The notes under the pieces: model-generated
Seen by the model: the letters and a program-made list of their open reading frames with translations, nothing else
Told to the model about the DNA's origin: nothing
Database searches by the model: none
Source of the DNA: Bacteroidota bacterium
GTDB taxonomy: Bacteria; Bacteroidota; Bacteroidia; Flavobacteriales; Weeksellaceae
Reading direction: 5' to 3'
DNA length: 64,000 nt
NCBI GenBank assembly: GCA_023458535.1
Contig: JAEWYW010000013.1
Location: forward strand, 1-64,000
Translations under genes and position numbers: made by a program
In this document: positions 7,974 through 16,947 of the stretch, in pieces
Layout: every line of letters starts with the position of its first letter
Numbering within the stretch: the first letter of the stretch is position 1

Positions 7974-10817
7974 TTAAATTACTATATTAACGATCTTTTT
8001 CGGTACAATTATTATCTTCTTCGGAGTTTTTCCTTCGAAATATTGAACCGTTTTTGCCTCGCTAAGGATATTTTTTTCTATTTCTTCAACAGAAATGTTG
8101 GTAGGAAGCGAGATTTTAAATTTCATTTTACCATTAAAACTCACGGGATATTCAAATTCATCTTCTACAAGGTATGCTTCTTCCAATTTTGGAAATGCTT
8201 GATACTCTATAGAATCTTGATGACCTAATAAACTCCAAAGCTCTTCACAAATATGCGGAGCGTAAGGTGAAATGATGATCGCCAAAGGTTCTAAAATAGC
8301 TCTTTTGTTGCATTTGAGTTTTTGCAACTCATTTACAGCTATCATAAAAGATGAAACAGAAGTGTTGAAAGAGAAGTTCTCAATATCATACACTACCTTC
8401 TTTATTAAGGTATGAAGAATTTTATATTCTGCTTTTGTTGGTTCTTCATCGGAGACTTCAAAAATATCTTCGTGAAAATATAAATTCCAAAATTTCTTTA
8501 AAAAGCCATAAACACCACTAAGACCTTGCGTATTCCAAGGTTTCGACTGCTCCAAAGGACCTAAGAACATTTCATACAATCTTAAACCGTCTGCACCGTA
8601 TTCCTCACAGATATCGTCTGGATTGACAACATTGTATTTGGATTTAGACATTTTCTCGACTTCGCGCTCAGTAATGTACTTTCCATCTTCTAAAATAAAT
8701 TCGGCATCTGCAAATTCCGGTCTCCAAGATTTGAATTTTTCAACATCCAATTCATCAGATGTTCCTTTTAGTAAAGAAATATCAATGTGGATCTTTTGAG
8801 TTTGATAATTGCCGGCTATATTTTTTGACACAAATTGATTAGTTCCATTGACCCTGAATACAAAAGCACTCATTCCCAAAATCATCCCTTGGTTAATCAA
8901 CTTCTGGAAAGGTTCATTTTGATTGATAAACCCCCTGTCATTTAAAAACATATTCCAAAAACGGGAATATAATAAATGACCAGTGGCATGTTCGCTTCCG
9001 CCGATGTATAAATCTACCTGTCCCCAATAATCTGAAAGTTCTTTTTTACAGAAAACCTCATCATCATGCGGATCCATGTATCTTAAAAAGTACCAAGAAC
9101 TTCCCGCCCAACCTGGCATTGTAGACAATTCCAGCGGGAAAATGGTTTTATGATCAATTAAATCCGTAGCTACAACTTTTTGGTTTACCTCATCCCAAGC
9201 AAAGTTTTTAGCGTTTCCTAAAGGTGGATCTCCATCTTCGGTAGGTAAATATTTCTCCACTTCTGGCAACTCCAAAGGTAAGGCTGAAGTGGGTAAAGTG
9301 TATGGCATTTCATCCTTATAATAGATAGGTACTGGCTCGCCCCAATATCTCTGACGGGAGAAAATAGCATCTCGCTGTCTGTAATTGGTGGTTCCGTGCC
9401 CTATTCCTTTATTTTCTATTTCAGAAATGATTTTTGATTTGGCATCGTTGTAATTCAATCCATTTAAAAAATCTGAATTGACACAAACTGAATGCTTAGA
9501 ATCAAAAGATTTCTCCTGAATATCTTCATCAGTTTCAACAACTTTTTTTATTTCTAAACCGAATTTTTTTGCAAAACGGTGGTCTCTCTCATCATGTGCA
9601 GGGACAGCCATCACAGCACCTGTTCCGTAACCCATCAAAACATAATCTGAAATATAGATAGGCATTTTTTCACCACTAAACGGATTTGTTGCATAGCTTC
9701 CTGTGAAAGCTCCGGAAACGTTTTTCACGTCAGCCATTCTATCACGCTCTGTTTTTTTGGAAGTTTCTTCTATATAATTTTCAATTTCCGCTTTTTGAGC
9801 TTCGGTTGTTAATTTTTCCACCAAAGGATTTTCTGGTGCCAACACCATGAATGTTGCTCCAAATATGGTATCAGGTCTTGTGGTGAAGACTTCAATTTGG
9901 CTATTGGAGTTCTGTTCTCCATCAACTGACAGCTGTTCACCGTCAACTAAAAACTTTACAGAAGCTCCCTGAGATTTCCCAATCCAGTATTCTTGAGAAT
10001 CTTTTAAAGGTTGTGGCCAATCTAATGTTTGCAAGCCTTGTAATAATCTTTCAGAATAGGCAGAAATTCTCATGCTCCACTGCATCATCTTCTTTTGAAA
10101 AACAGGAAAACCACCACGTTCAGATTTACCATCTTTCACTTCGTCGTTGGCAAGAACAGTTCCCAAAGCTGGACACCAGTTCACCGTGGTTTCTGCCCGA
10201 TAAGCCAAACGGTAGTTTAATAGGATATCTTCTTTATCGATCTCTGAAGCCATATTCCATTCCTCAGCAGTAAATTGTAATTTTTCAGTTTCGGCAGCAT
10301 TCAGACCTTCTGTTCCGTGTTTTTCAAAATGTTGAACAAGGGATGAGATTGGCTCTGCTTTATCAGCATCTTTATTATACCATGAATGGAAAAATTCAAT
10401 AAAGATCCATTGTGTCCATTTATAATAAGAGGGATCTGAAGTTCTCACTTCCCGACTCCAATCAAATGAAAAACCTATTTTCTTTAACTGCTCTTCGTAA
10501 CGGTTAATGTTTTGCTCAGTGGTCACAGCAGGGTGTTGACCAGTTTGGATGGCATATTGCTCCGCAGGAAGTCCGAAACTATCGTATCCCGCTGGGTGGA
10601 GAACGTTGAAACCCTGATGTCTTTTATATCTCGCATAAATATCCGACGCGATATACCCTAGTGGGTGACCAACATGCAATCCCGCACCAGAAGGGTAAGG
10701 AAACATATCGAGAACGTAGAATTTAGGCTTTGAAGTTTCGTTAGAGGTTTTGAATGTTTGGTTTTCCTCCCAATATTTTTGCCACTTTTGCTCAATCTGC
10801 TGATGATCGTAAAACAT
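7974..10817 (-). CDS. leuS: Leucyl-tRNA synthetase
   Basis: A 947-residue class Ia synthetase that charges tRNA-Leu. It shows the HIGH-type motif PYPSGAGLHVGHPLGY near residue 41, the editing-domain motifs TRPDTIFGATF and GTGAVMAVPAHDERDH, the KMSKSKYN catalytic loop and a C-terminal anticodon-binding domain. Length is normal for the bacterial enzyme. It is a single gene: upstream on the minus strand is the terminator at 10859-10892, and TAAATTTG at 10838-10845 (minus strand) is a possible -7 element 21 bases before the start codon. Confidence 0.96.
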   Translation of the reverse strand: MFYDHQQIEQKWQKYWEENQTFKTSNETSKPKFYVLDMFPYPSGAGLHVGHPLGYIASDIYARYKRHQGFNVLHPAGYDSFGLPAEQYAIQTGQHPAVTTEQNINRYEEQLKKIGFSFDWSREVRTSDPSYYKWTQWIFIEFFHSWYNKDADKAEPISSLVQHFEKHGTEGLNAAETEKLQFTAEEWNMASEIDKEDILLNYRLAYRAETTVNWCPALGTVLANDEVKDGKSERGGFPVFQKKMMQWSMRISAYSERLLQGLQTLDWPQPLKDSQEYWIGKSQGASVKFLVDGEQLSVDGEQNSNSQIEVFTTRPDTIFGATFMVLAPENPLVEKLTTEAQKAEIENYIEETSKKTERDRMADVKNVSGAFTGSYATNPFSGEKMPIYISDYVLMGYGTGAVMAVPAHDERDHRFAKKFGLEIKKVVETDEDIQEKSFDSKHSVCVNSDFLNGLNYNDAKSKIISEIENKGIGHGTTNYRQRDAIFSRQRYWGEPVPIYYKDEMPYTLPTSALPLELPEVEKYLPTEDGDPPLGNAKNFAWDEVNQKVVATDLIDHKTIFPLELSTMPGWAGSSWYFLRYMDPHDDEVFCKKELSDYWGQVDLYIGGSEHATGHLLYSRFWNMFLNDRGFINQNEPFQKLINQGMILGMSAFVFRVNGTNQFVSKNIAGNYQTQKIHIDISLLKGTSDELDVEKFKSWRPEFADAEFILEDGKYITEREVEKMSKSKYNVVNPDDICEEYGADGLRLYEMFLGPLEQSKPWNTQGLSGVYGFLKKFWNLYFHEDIFEVSDEEPTKAEYKILHTLIKKVVYDIENFSFNTSVSSFMIAVNELQKLKCNKRAILEPLAIIISPYAPHICEELWSLLGHQDSIEYQAFPKLEEAYLVEDEFEYPVSFNGKMKFKISLPTNISVEEIEKNILSEAKTVQYFEGKTPKKIIIVPKKIVNIVI

Positions 10818-10858
10818 TATTTTATTTTAAATGAGCACAAATTTAAGCAATTATAAAT

Positions 10859-10892
10859 GAATAAATCCTCATCAATTGACGAGGATTTATTT
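10859..10892 (-). terminator. Terminator after the DUF1501 gene
   Basis: The inverted repeat AAATCCTC (10863-10870) and GAGGATTT (10881-10888) sits between the DUF1501 stop codon and leuS. A/T flanks make it work on the minus strand. Confidence 0.75.
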
Positions 10893-10928
10893 TAAAAATA
10901 TTACATGATTAATTTTTTTACACCTGTT

Positions 10929-12557
10929 CTATTTGGCGATAATTACTTTAGTAGCGAATTCATCTTCTTTCACTTTTACTTTAATTATGTAGTTCCCATT
11001 GGGCAGATTGCCAATAAATACATTTGTTCTGTGATTATTAACGCTTTCTTTCTCCGTGAGAACCTGTCTTCCAGAGGCATCATAGAAGTAAATATAGGCT
11101 TCATTGCCAAGCATTTCATTAGGGAAATCTATATGAATATAGTCTTTTGCGGGGTTAGGATATACCATCATTTTATTTTTGGTTGCAACATCAGCAGTTC
11201 CTAAAGTTGTACATACCGCTGAAGCAACACTAGAAGAAGATACAATGTTGATTTTATTTGTTGGGGTCACAAAATCTTGTAATTCTGTAGAACTTATTAA
11301 TCCAGAGTCGGCTCCCAACCAATCTTGAAGCAGTGATGCAAATATCTGTCTGTAATCGAATTTTCTTTGAGTCTGACTATAATAATAACTTGTTGTATTG
11401 GTAAATAACGGATGATCACCCATTATTCCGCCGCTTAAGTTATTTCCAATAACAAAGAATGGAGCAATATCACCGTGATCTGTTCCTAAACTTGAATTTT
11501 CCCGTACCTGCCTTCCAAATTCGCTAAAGGTAATCGTCATAATCTTGTGTCCAATTCCCAAAGCTTCTATATCTGCTTGAAATGCACTAATGGAATTAGA
11601 TATATCTGCAAGAAGATTGGCATGGTTTCCTAACTGTGTACTTCCCGACTGAATCTGGTTGACGTGGGTATCAAAACCGCCTAAATTCACTTGGAAAATT
11701 TTGGTTTTGCTTCCGCCTTTTATCAGCCTTGCAACTGTTTTTAACTGTTTGGCAAGCGTAGAAGTTGGATAAGAAGTAGTAGAATTATTTCCAGCATTAA
11801 ACACAGCCATAACTCTATTGTAATAGGTGTCCATGCTTGTAGCAACACCTTTTATGTAATCTAACAAATCATTATATTCAGACTGTTGGGGAATTATTAA
11901 GTTTTGCAAACCTCCAAAAAGGGTATTCTGAAAACCAGAAAGATTGTATTCAATATTTTTCTCGGTTACGTGCTCGTAAAATAAACACGGATTAAGATTT
12001 CCCAACTGAATAGCCAAAGGATCTGGATTTTGCGTTGTAGGATTACCACTCAAACCTGGATAAAGATTTCCTAAATATCTGCCAAAGACGCCATCTAACA
12101 AATCCTGATTATTAGAACCGTCTTTTCCGGCAAACATCAAATTTTCTGATCTGAAATGCGAATAATTAGGATTCGGATAGCCCACACCATTTAGTAACGT
12201 TAATTTTCCGGAGTCGTATAAAGATTTAAAACCCGTCATTGAAGGATGAAGACCGACCTGCTTTGTAAGTGCAACAGTAGTATCTAAAGGAATATAAGCG
12301 CCTGTTCCCGTCTGTGCAATTTTTATATTGGGACGAAGGTTCGCATAATTATCATATTGATTTACTGGTATTACAGTATTTAAGCCATCATTGGCACCCG
12401 CAAGACGCAATATTACCAGTACGCGCTCATTAACAGCATCACAACTGAAATTGAAATCCATAAACTGATTCATAAATCTTGATGGCATCCCGTTTAAAAG
12501 GAACGGAGTTCCCACTCCTGCCATCGAAATCATCTCTAAAAATTTTCTTCTTTTCAT
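10929..12557 (-). CDS. DUF1501 protein with T9SS type A sorting domain
   Basis: A 542-residue exported protein. The N-terminus MKRRKFLEMISMAGVGT carries RRKFLE, a twin-arginine (Tat)-type signal. The body is DUF1501 (alkaline phosphatase-like superfamily), starting with RVLVILRLAGANDGLNTVIP near residue 46 and holding GFDTH and FSEFGRQV later. The last 75 residues form a type IX secretion sorting domain (MMVYPNPAKDYIHIDF...GNYIIKVKV). It follows the DUF1800 gene by two bases. Function is unknown; the pair is widespread in Bacteroidota and Planctomycetota. Confidence 0.88.
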   Translation of the reverse strand: MKRRKFLEMISMAGVGTPFLLNGMPSRFMNQFMDFNFSCDAVNERVLVILRLAGANDGLNTVIPVNQYDNYANLRPNIKIAQTGTGAYIPLDTTVALTKQVGLHPSMTGFKSLYDSGKLTLLNGVGYPNPNYSHFRSENLMFAGKDGSNNQDLLDGVFGRYLGNLYPGLSGNPTTQNPDPLAIQLGNLNPCLFYEHVTEKNIEYNLSGFQNTLFGGLQNLIIPQQSEYNDLLDYIKGVATSMDTYYNRVMAVFNAGNNSTTSYPTSTLAKQLKTVARLIKGGSKTKIFQVNLGGFDTHVNQIQSGSTQLGNHANLLADISNSISAFQADIEALGIGHKIMTITFSEFGRQVRENSSLGTDHGDIAPFFVIGNNLSGGIMGDHPLFTNTTSYYYSQTQRKFDYRQIFASLLQDWLGADSGLISSTELQDFVTPTNKINIVSSSSVASAVCTTLGTADVATKNKMMVYPNPAKDYIHIDFPNEMLGNEAYIYFYDASGRQVLTEKESVNNHRTNVFIGNLPNGNYIIKVKVKEDEFATKVIIAK

Positions 12558-12559
12558 GA

Positions 12560-14191
12560 TTACATTACTTGAAATTCAGGTGATTTTACTAAAGCTTTTA
12601 CCAGACGGTCGATAGGAATCTTAACATTGGTTGCTACGCCCGTATTTACATAATTATTCCATTCGTTTTGCCAGTTGATAAGACTTAAGCCTCCAAGAAA
12701 AATGTTCTTGAAATAGGTGAGCCTATCCGCTGGCGGAATATCTACAAATAGCAGTTCACAGAAATCTGAAACCAACAAATCTCCATTGGCAGGATTTTGA
12801 AATGCTCCACCATCTTTTACAAACAATGGCAAGTTCAGTTTATACAAAAATCCTCCTTGAGTAGTTCCGTTGATCAATAAATCTATCGAATTATAATAAC
12901 GGATTCTTAGCGAAGCAGTTGTAATGAAATTCTTGTCGTAATGCGGACTGCTTGAGTAGCCAGCATAACCATTTACCGATTGTGGTCTGAAAACTGGCAT
13001 TCCTGCATTTTGGGAATAGCTTGCGAAAATCGACATGAAACTATGCATGGAGCTGGGATTTGCAGAATAAGTCGGGGTAGTGAGGTTGAGCAATGAAAAC
13101 ATTTGAAAATACAATTCCAACGGATTTTTCACCAAGCTTCCTAATATTTGATCCGCAGTTATCGTATCCTCTTCATCATAAAAATGCTTGCTCGAAAGCA
13201 GCGTTTTTAAAACAGGAAGAATTTGATAACCGTTTGCTTTTAAAGTGCTTGCTAAAGGAACGATAATGTCGTTTTCAATTGCGGTAGTAATATTTCTCCC
13301 CACAAAATATCTGTACATTCTTCTGCAGTATGCTTTTGCCGTTTCATCCTGGTTGAAAACCATATTTACAAATGATACCAATTCTGCCTCCGCATTCGCC
13401 ACAGTATTTCCACCTGTAATTACAGCACTTCCAAAAGCAGATGAAAAAGTTTTATTGTTAATATCATGATTATTGATATTTACAAAACCTTTTGGCAAAT
13501 TGGTGACTGGATCCACTAAATTCAGACGGTTGTTTAAATTGAGTTGATTAGCAGAAGTTAAAGTAAACCCTGAAAGCACTTTTGCAGCTTGTTGTACATC
13601 AGTTTCAGTATAGTTGGTATAATTTCCAGTTGCAATTTGTGGCCCTTTTAAAATGGTGAACAATTCTAAAAATTCTCTAGCATAATTTTGATTGGGACTG
13701 TTTTTGGTGTTCACATTATTATTCAGGTAAATCAACATGCGTGGATTGGTGGTGATTCTAACCGCTAAATCTTTTAAACTTCCGTTGGTATGAAATCTTA
13801 AAAGCTCTTTATAGTCATAATTCGTAAAAAAACTTGCATCATTATCTGTTACAAAAAGCAGATGCAGCCAATAGGCGATTTTGTGTTGAGCAGAGACATC
13901 TTTAAGCGCATTATACATCCACCAATAATTGTCATATACCACATTCACAGTATTTTGCGTATCAGTAATCGTAGGATTTGCGATCGTCGGCACAATAGTT
14001 TCGCCTAGATTATTCAGTGGACTGGGAGGAATAGGTGCAGAAAATGTAAACAATTCTGTAAGCGCCTGATCGGGTGTTTTGGTTGCATAATAGTTAATCC
14101 TTGCTTTTGTGATATTGTAAGTAGTTCTCCGAAGCAAGTGATATGCATTAAAATAACCTAAAACATTGGTTTTTGGAGTTAAATTCGGCAT
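12560..14191 (-). CDS. DUF1800 family protein
   Basis: A 543-residue protein with DUF1800 features: an N-terminal helical stretch (AYHLLRRTTYNITKARI), then WLHLLFVTDN, NQNYAREFLELFT and a C-terminal VKALVKSPEFQVM. It has no obvious Sec or Tat signal at this start. It is translationally linked to the DUF1501 gene (two-base gap) and they probably act together. The reaction is unknown. About 185 bases of AT-rich sequence separate it from the divergent DUF3298-type gene. Confidence 0.87.
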   Translation of the reverse strand: MPNLTPKTNVLGYFNAYHLLRRTTYNITKARINYYATKTPDQALTELFTFSAPIPPSPLNNLGETIVPTIANPTITDTQNTVNVVYDNYWWMYNALKDVSAQHKIAYWLHLLFVTDNDASFFTNYDYKELLRFHTNGSLKDLAVRITTNPRMLIYLNNNVNTKNSPNQNYAREFLELFTILKGPQIATGNYTNYTETDVQQAAKVLSGFTLTSANQLNLNNRLNLVDPVTNLPKGFVNINNHDINNKTFSSAFGSAVITGGNTVANAEAELVSFVNMVFNQDETAKAYCRRMYRYFVGRNITTAIENDIIVPLASTLKANGYQILPVLKTLLSSKHFYDEEDTITADQILGSLVKNPLELYFQMFSLLNLTTPTYSANPSSMHSFMSIFASYSQNAGMPVFRPQSVNGYAGYSSSPHYDKNFITTASLRIRYYNSIDLLINGTTQGGFLYKLNLPLFVKDGGAFQNPANGDLLVSDFCELLFVDIPPADRLTYFKNIFLGGLSLINWQNEWNNYVNTGVATNVKIPIDRLVKALVKSPEFQVM

Positions 14192-14376
14192 TGTGAATTA
14201 TTTTAAACAAGATCAAATGTAAACAATAATCAATATCATATGTTGAATATTTATGTTAAAAGTTTAATAAAATATATAATTTAATAAGAATGACTTAATG
14301 CAAAAAAAATACATAAACTGCGTTATACTAGAGTCTAGCATGGAATTTGACGCGAATAAATTAGAAATCAAAAATT

Positions 14377-15534
14377 ATGAAATACATCATCATCTCAGCA
14401 TTTGTGATTTTTACATCATGTAAAAAGACGGAAGACACCAAGGTTTCTACACAGAAAGAACCCAATACTACTAAAGTGGAAGAATTAAAACCAGATCTCA
14501 ATAAAAATTATTGGCATCTAGAAGGAAAAATTGGAGAAATACCTGTTGCCATGGAACTTACCAAACAATATTCTTTTAATGAAGCAGGAGGTAAAGACCC
14601 CAACAAAACCGTCTTTGCGGGAAGCTATTATTACCTTTCCGAACAAAAGCCGATTGAATTCATGCAAAAGGACAGTGTTTTTGTAAACAATAAACTTAAT
14701 TTATCTGCCCATCCTAACAGGGATTATAATCATGAAGAGATTTTTTCAGGAACATTTGACGGTTTGACGTTTAAAGGAAACTGGACGGCCAACGGCAAAA
14801 CCATACCGTTTGAACTTAAGGAAACGTATGTCGATAATCAAATGAAATTTAAATACTACGGAAAATCTGAAAATATTCCCTACAAAAAAAATACAGCAAC
14901 TTTTAAAGAGGAACTTTTCGCTTCGGAAAATAATAATCTAATCAACGATAGCATTCGCAAAATAATGTATAACGGTAATACAGGAGATTTTAACACATTA
15001 CTCCAGAATTCTTATAGTGATTATGCGAAATCTTATCAAGATGACCTTCAAAAATTTGAAAAAGACTTCCAAGAGCCTTCATTAACCAATAATTATTCAA
15101 CATCGAGTGTTTTCACACCTATTATTAATACAGGAAAAAGACTTGCGTTTGAATACAGTTTTTATGGGTATACAGGAGGAGCTCACGGAAACGGCGGAGT
15201 GATCTATCATAATTTTGATGTGGATCAAAACAAATTTCTAGCAGCAGCTGATATTTTCAAATCTAATAGAGCACAGCTCAATGAAATGGTTAATAATGCA
15301 GTTCATGAGAAATATAAGATTCCGACTGGTACACCACTCACAAAGAGTGGCAGAGAAGATGTTTACTTTTTAGTGGATAAAGTCCCTTTCACCAACAATT
15401 TCATATTATCTAAGAAAGGAATAACTTTCGTATATAATGTTTACGAAGTTATGCCATATGCAGCAGGACCTTACGAGATTTTTATACCTTATGACAAGAT
15501 GAAGAATGATTTACAACCCAATTTTAAATATTAA
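14377..15534 (+). CDS. DUF3298 (RsiV-type) domain lipoprotein
   Basis: A 385-residue lipoprotein (lipobox FTSC, then KKTED). The N-terminal half, about residues 45-160, is a beta-rich region not recognised. The C-terminal part resembles DUF3298, the extracellular domain of RsiV: it has YTGGAHGNGG, a central AADIF and the end VYEVMPYAAGPYEIFIPY. RsiV binds lysozyme in Bacillus; here there is no transmembrane anti-sigma part, so sensing or binding of envelope material is only a guess. A perfect 11-bp palindrome (CTAGAGTCTAG, 14328-14338) lies 38 bases upstream of the start. Confidence 0.8.
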   Translation: MKYIIISAFVIFTSCKKTEDTKVSTQKEPNTTKVEELKPDLNKNYWHLEGKIGEIPVAMELTKQYSFNEAGGKDPNKTVFAGSYYYLSEQKPIEFMQKDSVFVNNKLNLSAHPNRDYNHEEIFSGTFDGLTFKGNWTANGKTIPFELKETYVDNQMKFKYYGKSENIPYKKNTATFKEELFASENNNLINDSIRKIMYNGNTGDFNTLLQNSYSDYAKSYQDDLQKFEKDFQEPSLTNNYSTSSVFTPIINTGKRLAFEYSFYGYTGGAHGNGGVIYHNFDVDQNKFLAAADIFKSNRAQLNEMVNNAVHEKYKIPTGTPLTKSGREDVYFLVDKVPFTNNFILSKKGITFVYNVYEVMPYAAGPYEIFIPYDKMKNDLQPNFKY

Positions 15535-15536
15535 AA

Positions 15537-15573
15537 TAAAAAATCTCATCCAAGGATGAGATTTTTTTTAATT
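15537..15573. terminator. Bidirectional terminator between convergent genes
   Basis: AAATCTCATC (15541-15550) pairs with GATGAGATTT around a CAAG loop, with A-runs and T-runs on both sides. It serves the DUF3298-type gene on the plus strand and the lipocalin-like gene on the minus strand. Confidence 0.85.
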
Positions 15574-15585
15574 ATTATTCTATTA

Positions 15586-16053
15586 TTACTGTACTCTTTT
15601 GAATGAATAGGTTTTAGAATGATAACCTGCGTTATCTATAGTTTCTAATTTTATGTTCATTTCATTGGCAGTTAGCTTTGTTACTTTACCTGTTTGAGGG
15701 ACGATCTGTCCTCCATACTTAATCTGAAAGTTATCATCACCATTTCCATTGTAAGAATATGTAAACGTTCTAACACCAGTTACAGCGCACGTTCCAGCAG
15801 CCGTGTCATCATGATCTTCAATACTACCTGAAAAATTCGATTGAAAAACCCAACGAGATTGTTGTTGACAAGCAGTATAATATATAGGATCTGATACCGG
15901 ATCTGGATTATTAGGAACCTCCGTCCATGTTTCTCTTATTGGTTGCCAAGTACCAGCAATAGGAAAATACATTACGGGATCCTCTTTATCATCATTACAA
16001 GAAGTTGCAACAAATAGTGACAATCCTGCAAATATTACAGCCAATTTCTTCAT
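15586..16053 (-). CDS. Lipocalin-like lipoprotein
   Basis: A 155-residue lipoprotein (MKKLAVIFAGLSLFVATSC; lipobox ATSC, then acidic NDDKED). The first strand IAGTWQPIRETW and the beta-rich body with a late TYSFKRV fit the small lipocalin-like domain common in Flavobacteriia. Two cysteines (YTACQQQ and AGTCAV) could form a disulfide. The ligand is unknown. It stands alone, divergent from the glycosyltransferase at 16180. Confidence 0.7.
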   Translation of the reverse strand: MKKLAVIFAGLSLFVATSCNDDKEDPVMYFPIAGTWQPIRETWTEVPNNPDPVSDPIYYTACQQQSRWVFQSNFSGSIEDHDDTAAGTCAVTGVRTFTYSYNGNGDDNFQIKYGGQIVPQTGKVTKLTANEMNIKLETIDNAGYHSKTYSFKRVQ

Positions 16054-16158
16054 AGGTTAAATTTTTACGGTCTAAAATTATCACTTTTTTTGTAATCTTT
16101 TATTAAAAATTTAAAAATACTGCTAAAAACCTATTAATAATACCATTCTAATTTATAT

Positions 16159-16166
16159 TATCTTTG
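16159..16166 (+). promoter_or_regulatory. -7 element before the GT2 gene
   Basis: TATCTTTG matches TAnnTTTG and lies 13 bases before the start codon at 16180. I see no clear TTG at the expected -33 position. Confidence 0.4.
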
Positions 16167-16179
16167 CAAAAACACAGCA

Positions 16180-16947
16180 ATGCCAGAAGTTTCAATTATT
16201 ACTCCTTGTTACAATTCTGCGAACTTTATTAAAGAAACTGTACAATCTGTCTTAAATCAAAAATTTACAGATTGGGAATGGCTGATTACCGACGATTGTT
16301 CTACTGACAATACCTTAGAAATACTTTCAAGCATTAGTGATCCTCGCATCAAAATTTTTTCTACTGATAAAAATGGGGGCGCAGGGAAAGCCCGAAACAC
16401 CTCTCTAAAAAATGCATCTGGAAGATATATTACTTTTTTAGATGCTGACGACCTTTGGACTGAAAATTTCTTAGAAGAAATGATTTCTTTTATGAAGAAT
16501 AATCACGCTGAACTTGCCTATTCCAATTATTCTCGATGCGACGAAAACCTTCAACCGCTCTTGGCTGATTTTATTGCAGATAAGGAAGTAACTTTCAATA
16601 ATTTGCTTCAGACATGTCGACTTTCTCTGCTTTCATCGATGTATGATTCAAAAAGAGTTGGCAAGGAATATTTCCCGGAAGGAAGTAAGAGAGAAGATCA
16701 CGTCATGTGGCTGAATTTACTGAGAAAAATACCAGTAGGAATGCCGCTTCAGAAGACAATGGCTGTATACAGAATGCATCCTTCCAGTGTTTCACGAAAT
16801 AAACACAATATCATAAAAGATCAATATCTTGTCTATAAAGATCATATGAAATTTTCTTCATTAAAATCTCTGTACTACACGGGTAATTGGGCAATAAATG
16901 GATTTTTGAAATATTCGAGCTTTTTCAATAAGAAAAATCGCTCATAA
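16180..16947 (+). CDS. Glycosyltransferase family 2
   Basis: A 255-residue GT-A fold transferase. It has the N-terminal SIITPCYNSANFI, the nucleotide-binding DDCSTDN, GGAGKARNTSL and the metal-binding LDADDLW (DxD). It probably adds a sugar to a lipid- or LPS-linked acceptor at the inner membrane. Its last 23 bases overlap the end of waaA on the other strand. The neighbouring waaA points to a role in LPS, but the sugar cannot be read from sequence. Confidence 0.88.
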   Translation: MPEVSIITPCYNSANFIKETVQSVLNQKFTDWEWLITDDCSTDNTLEILSSISDPRIKIFSTDKNGGAGKARNTSLKNASGRYITFLDADDLWTENFLEEMISFMKNNHAELAYSNYSRCDENLQPLLADFIADKEVTFNNLLQTCRLSLLSSMYDSKRVGKEYFPEGSKREDHVMWLNLLRKIPVGMPLQKTMAVYRMHPSSVSRNKHNIIKDQYLVYKDHMKFSSLKSLYYTGNWAINGFLKYSSFFNKKNRS

